Source: Heliopora coerulea
Taxonomy: Eukaryota > Cnidaria > Anthozoa > Scleralcyonacea > Helioporidae
DNA: 64,000 nucleotides
Reading direction: 5' to 3'
Assembly (NCBI GenBank): GCA_030142905.1
Contig: JASJOG010000278.1
Span: 62,001-126,000 of the forward strand
Positions 58,801-60,764 of the stretch are shown here, in pieces. A program made the translations under genes and the position numbers. Under the pieces are notes generated by a model. The model ran no database searches and had not been told where the DNA came from. It saw nothing but the letters and a program-made list of their open reading frames with translations. Positions within the stretch are counted from its first letter, which is position 1, and every line of letters begins with the position of its first letter.

Positions 58801-59448
58801 TATGTTTGGAGTGAATTCTTAATATTAGTGTATCATTGTAATCTCCAGGTAAGAAGCTGTCGACTGATATGTAATTTACGTATGTTACTTGTACTTTTAT
58901 GGTTGAGGTGCGATACTGCATTAGCGCCGATGGGCCCTTCATTCTATACTGTTCAACTCTCTTCAACCCCTGGTTGGCAGAAACTGCTGCACGATGTTGA
59001 CGAACGAATACTGAATCACGTTTTATGGGCTAGCAACTGCTTCCTTTTTTTCAAAACCGTACGGACAAAGACAATAAATGGAGAAAGCGCAACATGACAA
59101 CATGAGTTAAGTGTACTCACGTCTGCAGTCGTAACCCCAGAAGCCAGGGCAGCATTTACGAGCGGTAACTGTTCGTTGGCATCGATGAACACAACCTTGG
59201 AGTCGATAAACTAACCAACCCGTCGTCTTGAATGCTGTGCATTTCATCCCCATTCCTGTAGTAAGCTTCTTGGAACCAGAAGGACAGGATATAAAACTGT
59301 TGAATACACAGTGAGTACATGATGTGGCGTCAAAGGTCTCATTCCTGCTCTCATCACATCTTGAGGCTAACTTAGACAATGAATCTACGTTCTCAACTCT
59401 AAGTTGAAGAAGAAAACAGAGAACAAAGGCGGTAGATAGCAGCAACAT
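1..59448 (-). CDS. STAB1/2-like: Stabilin-like multi-FAS1/EGF receptor, 63 exons seen, 3' end outside window
   Basis: Large type I membrane receptor of the stabilin family. Vertebrate stabilins are endocytic scavenger/adhesion receptors; the ligand here is unknown. I followed 63 exons with GT-AG borders and continuous phase; the coding sum is 6890 nt, or 6891 with the apparent missing base in exon 10. Order: signal peptide and Cys-rich head, EGF block 1, FAS1-1/2, EGF block 2, FAS1-3/4, EGF block 3, FAS1-5/6, EGF block 4, FAS1-7, stalk, transmembrane helix. Seven FAS1 domains and paired spacing match vertebrate STAB1/STAB2 (about 2550 residues), but no Link domain is present. The start was chosen at 59448 because ATG is followed by a hydrophobic leader ([16 protein letters not shown]) and preceded by CAACA. 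Exon coordinates are in the domain entries. The cytoplasmic tail and stop lie left of the window. It is divergent from an MFSD4-like gene about 1.3 kb away. Confidence 0.93.
1319..3931 (-). CDS. STAB1/2-like: Stabilin-like exons 57-60: FAS1 domain 7
   Basis: Exons 3893-3931 (39 nt), 3146-3256, 1652-1774 and 1319-1408, all phase 0. [13 protein letters not shown] is the first helix, [14 protein letters not shown] the H1 motif and [15 protein letters not shown] the YH-type strand. [16 protein letters not shown] is a textbook H2 motif, so this domain is intact. Confidence 0.92.
4185..10040 (-). CDS. STAB1/2-like: Stabilin-like exons 51-56: EGF block 4
   Basis: Exons 9867-10040, 9023-9143, 8267-8407, 6495-6697, 5074-5203 and 4185-4258. 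A Cys-containing linker ([13 protein letters not shown]) and [13 protein letters not shown] lead to a laminin-type EGF ([16 protein letters not shown]). EGF repeats ending [24 protein letters not shown] and [12 protein letters not shown] follow. Vertebrate stabilins have a Link domain right after this block. Here exon 56 ends in FCGGTVIQ and the next exon starts FAS1-7 after only a 253-bp intron, so no Link domain is encoded. Confidence 0.9.
6880..7470 (+). repeat. Tandem array of 68-bp tRNA-like units
   Basis: The motif (G)AACATC(A/G)GA recurs at about 6907, 6974, 7042, 7110, 7179, 7246, 7304 (decayed), 7373 and 7441, a period of 66-70 bp. Each unit has an A-box-like CAGTTGGCAGAACATC and a GGGTTGCTTCCAA / GGTTGACACT segment at tRNA spacing. 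The unit ending near 7400 starts TATAGCTCAGCTGATAGAGA. Units are too diverged and too short for functional tRNAs. Intron between exons 53 and 54. Confidence 0.6.
7981..8249. mobile_element. TIR element ending 12-17 bp from a splice donor
   Basis: TGTGGATCTAGGATTTTGCA at the left and the complement of CCCCTCCCTGGGTCCGC at the right are imperfect TIRs of a common animal GGATC-AGGA type. Interior is G-rich with GGGGGTT repeats. The right end lies just inside the intron after exon 53 (donor GCTCAC at 8261-8266). Confidence 0.5.
9325..9405 (+). mobile_element. SINE fragment with B box
   Basis: GGAAGGTTGCGGGTTCGATC then CCCG is a good tRNA B box preceded by GGCATGCTATTGAACTTCC. No intact tRNA fold, so a SINE fragment rather than a gene. 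Confidence 0.45.
9544..9734. mobile_element. TIR MITE family A, copy 1
   Basis: Ends AAGGCCAGTTTTACTTGCAA and its degenerate complement near 9734 (CGAGTAAACAAGCCT). The interior shares GTCGAGG...CAAATTGCAGCGAATCA with copies at 11.8 and 40.7 kb. No ORF of note. Confidence 0.6.
10258..14159 (-). CDS. STAB1/2-like: Stabilin-like exons 47-50: FAS1 domain 6
   Basis: Exons 14100-14159, 13811-13987, 11073-11165 and 10258-10401, all phase 0. [20 protein letters not shown] is the first helix, [15 protein letters not shown] the H1 motif and [14 protein letters not shown] the YH strand. [11 protein letters not shown] and [16 protein letters not shown] form the later strands, ending [11 protein letters not shown]. 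The histidine of the H2 motif is absent ([10 protein letters not shown]). The 2.6-kb intron between exons 48 and 49 contains the LINE fragment. Confidence 0.9.
11821..11997. mobile_element. TIR MITE family A, copy 2
   Basis: Best-preserved ends: GGGCAGATTTACACGTGCGA at the left and the complement of GGGCTGTTTACACGTGCTAT at the right. Flanked by TAA-type sequence. Interior is in inverted orientation relative to copies 1 and 3 (ATGATTCGCTGCAGTTTGCC). Confidence 0.7.
12077..12098. repeat. Probable LINE target-site duplication, left copy
   Basis: ACTAACTCAGACACGCAGAC plus AG is repeated exactly at 13577-13598, flanking the LINE relic. The region is locally rich in CAGA repeats, so a slip-generated repeat is the alternative. 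Confidence 0.6.
12099..13576 (+). mobile_element. 5'-truncated non-LTR retrotransposon (LINE) 3' end
   Basis: Plus-strand relic in the intron between exons 48 and 49, antisense to the receptor. It starts inside the reverse transcriptase: [11 protein letters not shown] carries the F/YADD active site (12180-12191). The C-terminal RT/thumb region follows ([39 protein letters not shown]). The 3' ORF ends in a CxxC...H...C finger ([18 protein letters not shown]) near 13203-13254. Reading frames shift near 12390 and 12840, so it is dead. The 3' tail is AT-rich and ends in GGGGGCAATAAAG. The flanks at 12077-12098 and 13577-13598 share an identical 22-bp sequence, a probable target-site duplication. 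The family was not assigned. Confidence 0.85.
13577..13598. repeat. Probable LINE target-site duplication, right copy
   Basis: Second copy of the 22-bp flank, starting immediately after the AATAAAGCAT tail of the LINE. Sequence beyond it continues the CAGACAGA-rich host context. Confidence 0.6.
14466..16480 (-). CDS. STAB1/2-like: Stabilin-like exons 44-46: FAS1 domain 5
   Basis: Exons 16433-16480 (48 nt), 16109-16198 and 14466-14720, all phase 0. [16 protein letters not shown] is the first helix, [14 protein letters not shown] the H1 region and DLKHYVVSC the YH-strand position. The C-terminal half ([20 protein letters not shown]) has [14 protein letters not shown] in place of the NG-I-H-V-(I/V)-D motif. 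The single 255-nt exon 46 covers what is two exons in FAS1-3, -4 and -7, so one intron was lost here, or never gained. Confidence 0.88.
15162..15480. mobile_element. TIR MITE family E
   Basis: CTGATTACACGGGAGAATTT at the left and the complement of GCCATGTAATCAGCG at the right. CAGCCCGGGCTGAAA occurs twice inside with further GATTACATGA copies. Intron between exons 45 and 46. Confidence 0.6.
15610..15853 (-). mobile_element. tRNA-derived SINE, copy 1
   Basis: On the minus strand, TTGGTAGTGTACTTGTCTCA and TTCGATTCCGGTTCCG resemble pol III A and B boxes. The body matches the copy at 19.5 kb over about 240 bp (AGCTGTTCTCCCTAG, TTCTCACATGTG, CTTTAATCAGA). Confidence 0.6.
17039..29262 (-). CDS. 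STAB1/2-like: Stabilin-like exons 34-43: EGF block 3
   Basis: Exons 29191-29262, 28853-28895 (43 nt), 27258-27407, 26419-26511, 25078-25117 (40 nt), 20792-20853, 20142-20267, 18698-18771, 17580-17651 and 17039-17161. [15 protein letters not shown] marks the start. [16 protein letters not shown] is the laminin-type EGF, followed by further EGFs ([48 protein letters not shown]). The 40-nt exon 38 ([13 protein letters not shown], acceptor TTTAG, donor GTAATC) was found because exons 37 and 39 do not join in phase; it repairs phase 1 to phase 2 and the cysteine pattern. Donors of exons 35 and 42 are GTTTGT. The 4.2-kb intron 38/39 contains a Crypton and a Penelope-like relic. Confidence 0.88.
19047..19285. 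repeat. (CAAGA)n microsatellite, about 48 copies
   Basis: Uninterrupted five-base repeat. All apparent proteins here (KTRQD repeats, CLVLS repeats) are repeat translation. Confidence 0.97.
19495..19752 (-). mobile_element. tRNA-derived SINE, copy 2
   Basis: Minus strand: GTGGCACGGTGGTAGTGCAC (A box) and GGATTCGATTCCGGCTCC (B box), then a body shared with copy 1. The left flank contains TTTGTACTGGATAAACCC; no poly(A). Confidence 0.65.
20397..20551. mobile_element. TIR MITE family D
   Basis: GGGGCCGTTCACAGTGAGAT at the left, and right end GATCTAACTAGCTAGTGCAA then ACGGGGCC. The interior repeats AGATCGATCTCAGTTC and GCGTTCACACTC. No ORF. Confidence 0.55.
21040..21205. repeat. (TA)n microsatellites
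   Basis: Two TATATA runs (21045-21100 and 21160-21203). A similar run lies at 23485-23512 and one at 5525-5562. Confidence 0.95.
21421..22860 (-). pseudogene. Degenerate Crypton-type tyrosine recombinase (DUF3504-like) relic B
   Basis: In the intron between exons 38 and 39. The minus strand shows, in several frames, the order known from Crypton-derived recombinases. It runs IPPSTK and [11 protein letters not shown] near the N-terminus, then [31 protein letters not shown] (EHRNL-like), [34 protein letters not shown] and finally a decayed GHRS box (SGYAS) with NALEMY. The conserved arginine of HSLRAT is lysine and the GHRS box is lost, and frames break repeatedly, so it is inactive. It is homologous in layout to relic A at 37.3-38.9 kb, for example KDRKYKN and KDHKYTS. 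Confidence 0.7.
23046..23198. mobile_element. TIR MITE family B, copy 1
   Basis: AAAGGCCGCTTTTCACTAAA at the left pairs with the right end TTCGCCTAGTGAAAGACGGG. Shares GCGAAGTGACTTTCCTTTTG and GGAACTAATGA with the copy at 39.55 kb. Confidence 0.6.
23639..23684 (+). ncRNA. Hammerhead ribozyme relic, type I, catalytic G12 replaced
   Basis: Stem I ACTGCA (23639-23644) pairs with TGTAGT (23679-23684), one G-U pair included. CTGATGA is at 23645-23651. Stem II is GGCC/GGCC. Where GAAA is expected the sequence is CAAA (23665-23668). Stem III is ACGG-TT-CCGT, and the cleavage triplet is GTC with predicted scission after C23678. The G12-to-C change removes the general base, so it should be inactive. 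Confidence 0.65.
23701..24425 (+). mobile_element. Penelope-like element relic A (GIY-YIG region) with 3' hammerhead-like core
   Basis: Plus strand, in intron 38/39. The broken frame reads [50 protein letters not shown] (GIY-YIG-type endonuclease start), [34 protein letters not shown] and [10 protein letters not shown]. That is the usual 3' ORF end of Penelope-like retroelements. In-frame stops make it non-functional. It is followed by an AT-rich 3' region with the CTGACGA...GAAA core at 24374-24397 and AATAAA. Confidence 0.75.
24374..24397 (+). ncRNA. Hammerhead-like core at 3' end of Penelope-like relic A
   Basis: CTGACGA, stem II GGCT-GAAT-AGCC and GAAA are intact. Flanking A/T runs could give a weak stem I (TTTTTAA with TTAATAA), but stem III is at most one or two pairs, so only the core is claimed. 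Confidence 0.5.
24451..24660. repeat. (CATC)n, (TA)n and (GATA)n compound microsatellite
   Basis: CATC repeats to 24552, then TA to about 24581, then AGAT/ACAG tetramers. Adjoins the end of Penelope-like relic A. Confidence 0.95.
25491..25678. repeat. 94-bp-arm perfect-type palindrome, no spacer
   Basis: Centre is GTTT|AAAC between 25584 and 25585. The arms match for 94 bp with two mismatches, then diverge abruptly. There is no loop. Such a near-identical foldback is either a very young hairpin/inverted duplication or an assembly artefact. The arm contains a reading frame ([11 protein letters not shown]) also seen at 11.3 kb. Confidence 0.8.
25855..25951. mobile_element. Short palindromic element related to the 49.7-kb copy
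   Basis: Arms 25855-25899 and 25906-25951 pair almost completely (AACTGCCGTAACTGATCTCA with its complement) around a 6-nt loop. The same arm sequence and the flank CGTAGACAGTGATAAA occur, in opposite orientation, in the 49.67-49.90 kb copy, which additionally carries the hammerhead-like centre. Confidence 0.6.
25925..26185. repeat. Degenerate GAC-GG minisatellite
   Basis: Repeats around GACTGACCGAGGGACGG with GGGCAGACT and CCAACTTAG variants, about 14-20 bp each. Intron between exons 37 and 38. Confidence 0.6.
27464..27600. mobile_element. Partial TIR MITE family C relative
   Basis: Starts with the family C end (CACACGACCGAGTTGTCC) and has the TTGACAAGGAA interior repeat, but no recognisable right end. 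Confidence 0.45.
27675..28401. mobile_element. Non-autonomous hAT-type element with 8-bp target duplication
   Basis: Ends TAGGGGTGCACCGGATA... and ...TATCCGGTGCACCCCTA form terminal inverted repeats (TAGGGGTGCACCGGATA at the 5' end, TAGGGGTGCACCGGATA-like read from the other). ATTTATTG is duplicated at 27667-27674 and 28402-28409. Eight-bp duplications and CA/TAGGGGTGCACC ends are hAT hallmarks. The interior has repeated CCGGCCGGATA near both ends and no transposase ORF. It lies between exons 35 and 36. Confidence 0.88.
28558..28771. mobile_element. TIR MITE family C
   Basis: CACACGACCAAGTTTTCC at the left and the complement CACACGACCAAGTTTCCCTT at the right form TIRs. Interior repeats of CCTTGATAAGTTT / CTTGACAAG. 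A partial relative with CACACGACCGAGTTGTCCTT lies at 27464-27600. Confidence 0.6.
29397..29457. repeat. (GT)n with G run
   Basis: GTGTGTGT dinucleotides ending in twelve G. Purely simple sequence in the intron between exons 33 and 34. Confidence 0.95.
30935..32786 (-). CDS. STAB1/2-like: Stabilin-like exons 30-33: FAS1 domain 4
   Basis: Exons 32682-32786, 32471-32575, 31328-31453 and 30935-31060, all phase 0. Exon 30 starts [18 protein letters not shown], which ends FAS1-3 and starts FAS1-4. [15 protein letters not shown] is the H1 region and [16 protein letters not shown] contains the YH pair. The H2-equivalent segment is degenerate ([15 protein letters not shown]), with no NG-I/V-H signature, so this domain is the most diverged of the seven. 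Several NxS/T sites are present. Confidence 0.9.
31690..31940. repeat. CAA/ACA-rich simple repeat
   Basis: AACAACAACA runs with interruptions in the intron between exons 31 and 32. Confidence 0.85.
32851..33235. repeat. GATGAT/GATAAT microsatellite
   Basis: About 385 bp of degenerate GAT/GGT/AAT trinucleotides between exons 29 and 30, followed by an A/G-rich tract to about 33620. Long Met/Ile/His-rich frames are artefacts. Confidence 0.95.
33649..35223 (-). CDS. STAB1/2-like: Stabilin-like exons 26-29: FAS1 domain 3
   Basis: Exons 35176-35223 (48 nt), 34958-35088, 33821-33932 and 33649-33726. The 48-nt exon encodes [16 protein letters not shown], the N-terminal FAS1 helix, and is easily missed. 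[15 protein letters not shown] is the H1 motif and [15 protein letters not shown] the H2 motif. Phases are 0, 0, 2, 0. A 48-nt exon opens FAS1-5 at the equivalent position. Confidence 0.9.
34108..34190. repeat. Short hairpin, miRNA-sized
   Basis: GGTTTTCCAAAATGGTACAA pairs with TTGTACCATTTTGAAAAACC around a TTT loop. Pairing continues weakly outward (CAGAAGTG / CACTCCTG). A foldback MITE is the likeliest reading; a small-RNA precursor is possible but unsupported. Confidence 0.45.
35307..44532 (-). CDS. STAB1/2-like: Stabilin-like exons 17-25: EGF block 2
   Basis: Exons 44467-44532, 43152-43238, 42245-42331, 41380-41491, 40346-40526, 39736-39829, 36411-36569, 36202-36297 and 35307-35402. The first two ([10 protein letters not shown] and [10 protein letters not shown]) form a Cys-rich linker like the head domain. 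[16 protein letters not shown] then opens a laminin-type EGF, followed by EGF repeats with endings such as [36 protein letters not shown] and [12 protein letters not shown]. The sequence across the 3.2-kb intron 22/23 joins cleanly (GGCDRN to [10 protein letters not shown]), so no exon is missing there even though a Crypton relic sits inside. The exon 23 donor GTTGGA is unusually weak. Confidence 0.9.
37344..38880 (-). pseudogene. Crypton-type tyrosine recombinase relic A
   Basis: In the intron between exons 22 and 23, same strand as the receptor. N-terminal ORF 38873-38346 starts [16 protein letters not shown] and has [18 protein letters not shown]. The frame changes near 38400 to [17 protein letters not shown] and [22 protein letters not shown] 38194-37901 has [20 protein letters not shown] and [10 protein letters not shown]. 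The C-terminal ORF 37727-37344, extended upstream by [11 protein letters not shown], has the recombinase boxes [18 protein letters not shown] (37567-37578) and a downstream Tyr (SSLHQYQR). Catalytic Arg, His-x-x-Arg-type and Tyr positions all look present, but at least two frame breaks make it a pseudogene. Domesticated relatives include the DUF3504 domains of ZMYM/QRICH proteins. Confidence 0.78.
39061..39159. repeat. Hairpin repeat, about 42-bp arms
   Basis: GTTATTGAACCC...ACCTCGGTC...TTAACTG (39061-39102) pairs with CAGTTAATGGACCTCGGTGG and TTCAATAAC (ending 39159). It lies directly upstream of Crypton relic A on the minus strand. Confidence 0.5.
39393..39549. mobile_element. TIR MITE adjacent to family B copy 2
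   Basis: Ends TTAAGGCGGATTTCCACG and CAAGCGGAAATCCGCCTTTAA are inverted repeats. Interior differs from family B but keeps a CTATTCAATCCTAGCAA-type core, so it may be a distant relative. Confidence 0.6.
39548..39694. mobile_element. TIR MITE family B, copy 2
   Basis: AAGCTGTTTTCCACTAGGCA and the complement of the right end TTCGCCAAGTGGAAAACAGC are clear TIRs. Interior matches copy 1 (GCGAAGTGACTTTTTCTTTT). Inserted directly next to a second TIR element at 39.39 kb. Confidence 0.65.
40684..40875. mobile_element. TIR MITE family A, copy 3
   Basis: GGGCTGTCCACTTGTGCGAT at the left and the complement of GGGCCGTTTACACGTGCGAT at the right, with the shared interior GAGGACAAACTGCAGCGAGC. It sits in the intron between exons 20 and 21... 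on the exon 21 side. Confidence 0.65.
41085..41165 (-). mobile_element. SINE fragment, tRNA-like head
   Basis: Minus strand ATAGCTCAGTTGGCTGAACA (A box) and CTGGTTTGATTTCCAG (B box) at tRNA spacing. Acceptor stem not paired. Confidence 0.45.
41801..42002 (+). mobile_element. Hairpin element enclosing a hammerhead-like core
   Basis: Inverted arms of about 55 bp (41801-41858 and 41942-42002: AACTCAAAATTCGAG... against CTCGAACTTTGAGTT...) enclose CTGATGA at 41907-41913. A perfect stem II GACTTC/GAAGTC and GAAA at 41932-41935 follow. CTGAGACT and AGTCTCAG continue stem III outward, so the arrangement resembles a type III hammerhead whose helix III is the element's long hairpin. It lies in the intron between exons 19 and 20. 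Confidence 0.55.
43780..44450 (+). mobile_element. Penelope-like element relic B (GIY-YIG region) with hammerhead
   Basis: Plus strand, in the intron between exons 17 and 18, ending about 20 bp before the exon 17 donor. The frame reads [20 protein letters not shown], a stop, then [19 protein letters not shown] (GIY-YIG-type), [31 protein letters not shown] and [16 protein letters not shown]. This matches the C-terminal end of another Penelope-like subgroup than relic A. The 3' flank carries AATAAA and a full hammerhead-like fold at 44370-44417. Confidence 0.78.
44370..44417 (+). ncRNA. Hammerhead ribozyme candidate, type I (Penelope-associated)
   Basis: Stem I GTTTTAA (44370-44376) pairs with TTAAAAC (44411-44417). 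The core CTGATGA is at 44377-44383. Stem II GGAC/GTCC has loop TATGTT. GAAA is at 44399-44402, followed by a very short stem III (ACA/TGT, or AC/GT with loop ATGT). Predicted cleavage is after T44410. All invariant core bases are present. Short stem III is typical of Penelope-associated hammerheads, which may act as dimers. Confidence 0.7.
44678..47806 (-). CDS. STAB1/2-like: Stabilin-like exons 13-16: FAS1 domain 2
   Basis: Exons 47744-47806, 47140-47262, 45907-45987 and 44678-44833, all phase 0. [20 protein letters not shown] is the N-terminal helix, [15 protein letters not shown] the H1 motif, and [17 protein letters not shown] the H2 motif and last helix. Exon 16 then runs into a linker with one cysteine. 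Exon 15 (27 residues, IGITEM to VSVKDQ) occupies the position where FAS1 domains normally have the YH strand, but no clear YH pair is present. The intron between exons 15 and 16 carries a large minisatellite. Confidence 0.88.
45030..45835. repeat. Minisatellite, about 17 units of 43-55 bp
   Basis: Core TTATTGTCACTGTTGCCCTT repeats about 17 times, separated by GTT runs of variable length and CTACTAG or CTAATAG. It lies in the intron between exons 15 and 16 and opens spurious long frames on both strands. Confidence 0.9.
47890..49487 (-). CDS. STAB1/2-like: Stabilin-like exons 10-12: FAS1 domain 1, with a one-base frameshift
   Basis: Exons 49318-49487, 48565-48708 and 47890-48030. FAS1 hallmarks are visible: [11 protein letters not shown] (H1 region), [13 protein letters not shown] (YH-like strand) and [12 protein letters not shown] (H2 motif before the final helix). 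Exon 10 has 170 nt where phase needs 171. The upstream frame reads [15 protein letters not shown] and hits a stop just after an A run, whereas the downstream frame ([13 protein letters not shown]) is displaced by one base. One extra A in the run at 49428-49431 (T run on the plus strand) restores continuity, so an assembly error or a real one-base deletion sits there. Exon 11 supplies the middle strands and exon 12 the C-terminal strand. Confidence 0.88.
48400..48540. repeat. GAAA/GGAA-rich purine tract
   Basis: AAAGAAAG and GGAAGAGG repeats immediately next to the exon 11 donor region (exon starts 48565). Confidence 0.9.
49671..49822 (-). mobile_element. Palindromic element with hammerhead-like core on the minus strand
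   Basis: Arms 49671-49726 and 49764-49822 are near-perfect inverted repeats containing AAAGAATTCCAACGTTTC. In the centre the minus strand reads CTGACGA (49736-49742) and GAAACG (GAAA at 49719-49722). Helix III is the long palindrome (CCAACGT/ACGTTGG) and the U-H site follows. Helix I and II are poorly paired, so activity is doubtful. Flanks share sequence with the palindrome at 25.86 kb. It lies between exons 9 and 10. Confidence 0.55.
50583..56843 (-). CDS. STAB1/2-like: Stabilin-like exons 2-9: EGF block 1
   Basis: Eight exons: 56770-56843, 55784-55853, 54862-54966, 53493-53603, 53263-53391, 52681-52754, 51028-51161 and 50583-50643. Phases join as 1,0,1,1,1,1,0,2,0 from exon 1 to exon 10. 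The block opens with a laminin-type EGF ([17 protein letters not shown]) and continues with at least five six-cysteine EGF repeats; [24 protein letters not shown] and [12 protein letters not shown] are the recurrent C-x-x-G-(Y/F)-x-G-(N/D)-G-x-x-C endings. The exon 4 donor is GTAAAA, weaker than its neighbours. Intron 1 (56844-59120) is 2.3 kb and has no further exon that fits the phase. Confidence 0.9.
53808..53933. repeat. Long hairpin, 55-bp arms
   Basis: Left arm 53808-53862 and right arm 53879-53933 are imperfect inverted repeats beginning CTATTTCAGAATCATCCTCA. The spacer is about 16 nt. Probably a foldback MITE in the intron between exons 4 and 5. Confidence 0.6.
54030..54112 (+). mobile_element. 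SINE fragment, tRNA-like head
   Basis: GATAGCTCAACAGGTAGAGC followed at tRNA distance by GCGAATTCAAATCCC. The B box is degenerate. Confidence 0.45.
59121..59448 (-). CDS. STAB1/2-like: Stabilin-like exon 1: signal peptide and Cys-rich N-terminal domain
   Basis: Exon 1 encodes 109 residues plus one nucleotide (donor GTGAGT at 59120). Residues 1 to about 22 are a typical cleavable signal peptide with a Leu/Phe-rich core. The rest has a cysteine pattern (CTHCVF, CPSG, GCVHRCQ) ending in [15 protein letters not shown]. The CCPGFWG ending recurs at the start of each later EGF block (CCPGFYG, CCPGFWG, CCKNYYG) and marks the module boundary. The family assignment of this head (EMI-like) is an inference from cysteine spacing only. 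Confidence 0.9.
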
Positions 59449-60764
59449 TGTTGCAAGTACGCCTAGGTATTAAAGTTTTAGGGAGTCAAAATCAATGGTC
59501 AACACTTCCGACGAGGCAGTCACAGAGGCCAGTGGTCAAAACTACAATGAAATTTGAGCATGCCCAGAGATTGTGTCATCAGAAAGTTTGTTGGAGGTCT
59601 GAGTCATCAACCTGTCTCACTCTCGTAAAGATGAATAGCATCAATTTTGAAAACGCGCTTCAATAGATGAATATCATCTATATAGGGGAGAGTCAGAATA
59701 GAATTAGTGTTAGGATTAGGGTTAGGGTTACGATTGGGGTCAGGGTTAGGATTACGGTTAAATCGCCCCCCGGTGACAGTGAACCTACGTCTCACCCCTA
59801 TATAAAAATATTCCAGGATCCCTCCTCTATTATTTAACTTTGACTAACACCAGACAATTTTACTCATCAAGGGGAGAGATCTTCCCAGAAAGGGTTAAAA
59901 TACACAAAGTTAATATTTTTTTTTCTATAAAGAAAGACGATCAGGGAAATTAAAAAAAAATTTAAAAAATTTAATGTGTGGTGTTTGTTTCAAGCATTTT
60001 AATTTAATCAAGATTCTTGAACCTGCATCCACGATGTCATTCTGCTGGTGGTGGTGAAGTTTTGACAGGTTTATATTTGTTTTCTTTAGAGATCGTTTGA
60101 ATAGAGCAGGTGAATCACGTGAACGCTTCATCAGCCACAAAATATTGCCACAATCCTTCGAATGCCTGGCCAACTTCCTTTAAATAACCTCTAGCGCGCA
60201 AATCAAAAACAGACATAAATTGGACGAAAAAACTAACGTAATATTTGTATTTTTATCATATCGAACTGGTTAGGAAGAACTCCTGCCATGAAACGATCTA
60301 TCACTTACAGCCAACTGGTTCGATTCCAACTGATTACCAACAAAGACAAAACATGGGCATTGTAAAGCAATTGGACAAGAACCATCTAGCCACAAGACGC
60401 CGTCGAATATCATTAGCTGATTAATTATGTCTCATGAAGAAAGCAAAATACGTCTGGAGGAATTTTTAACATCATTTCTGTTGACAACTGAGGTTTAGAT
60501 AGTTCCACTCTACGTATCAATTCATTAAACAACTGACTCATTTTTGACCGCAGTTACAAGCTAAGAGCTGACATCAAACTAACAAAGCAAAGTTCTGGAG
60601 GATCAAGATTTTAATTACATACCAAACAGCTCTTATATATGTCACCGTTGCTTAATAACTCATACTGTGAAGTACTGGTGTAAGATATGAGACACGTACG
60701 AGCATAAGTGTATATAGTATCATGATATATGGTATATAACCCTTGTTAAACCTATAAGTCTTTT
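59449..60764. promoter_or_regulatory. Shared upstream region of the divergent receptor and transporter genes
   Basis: About 1.3 kb separates the two divergent start codons. It holds a degenerate TTAGGG-type repeat (59699-59760) and a copy of a short interspersed repeat (59825-59900). It also contains an AT-rich stretch with a TATA-like TATATAAC shortly before 60765. No transcription start can be placed from sequence alone; a bidirectional promoter is possible. Confidence 0.35.
59699..59760. repeat. Interstitial telomere-like repeat
   Basis: AGGATTAGGGTTAGGGTTAC and neighbours are degenerate TTAGGG units in the intergenic region. A shorter relative (GGTTAGATTAGGGTTAGCG) lies at 58610-58650. 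Confidence 0.7.
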
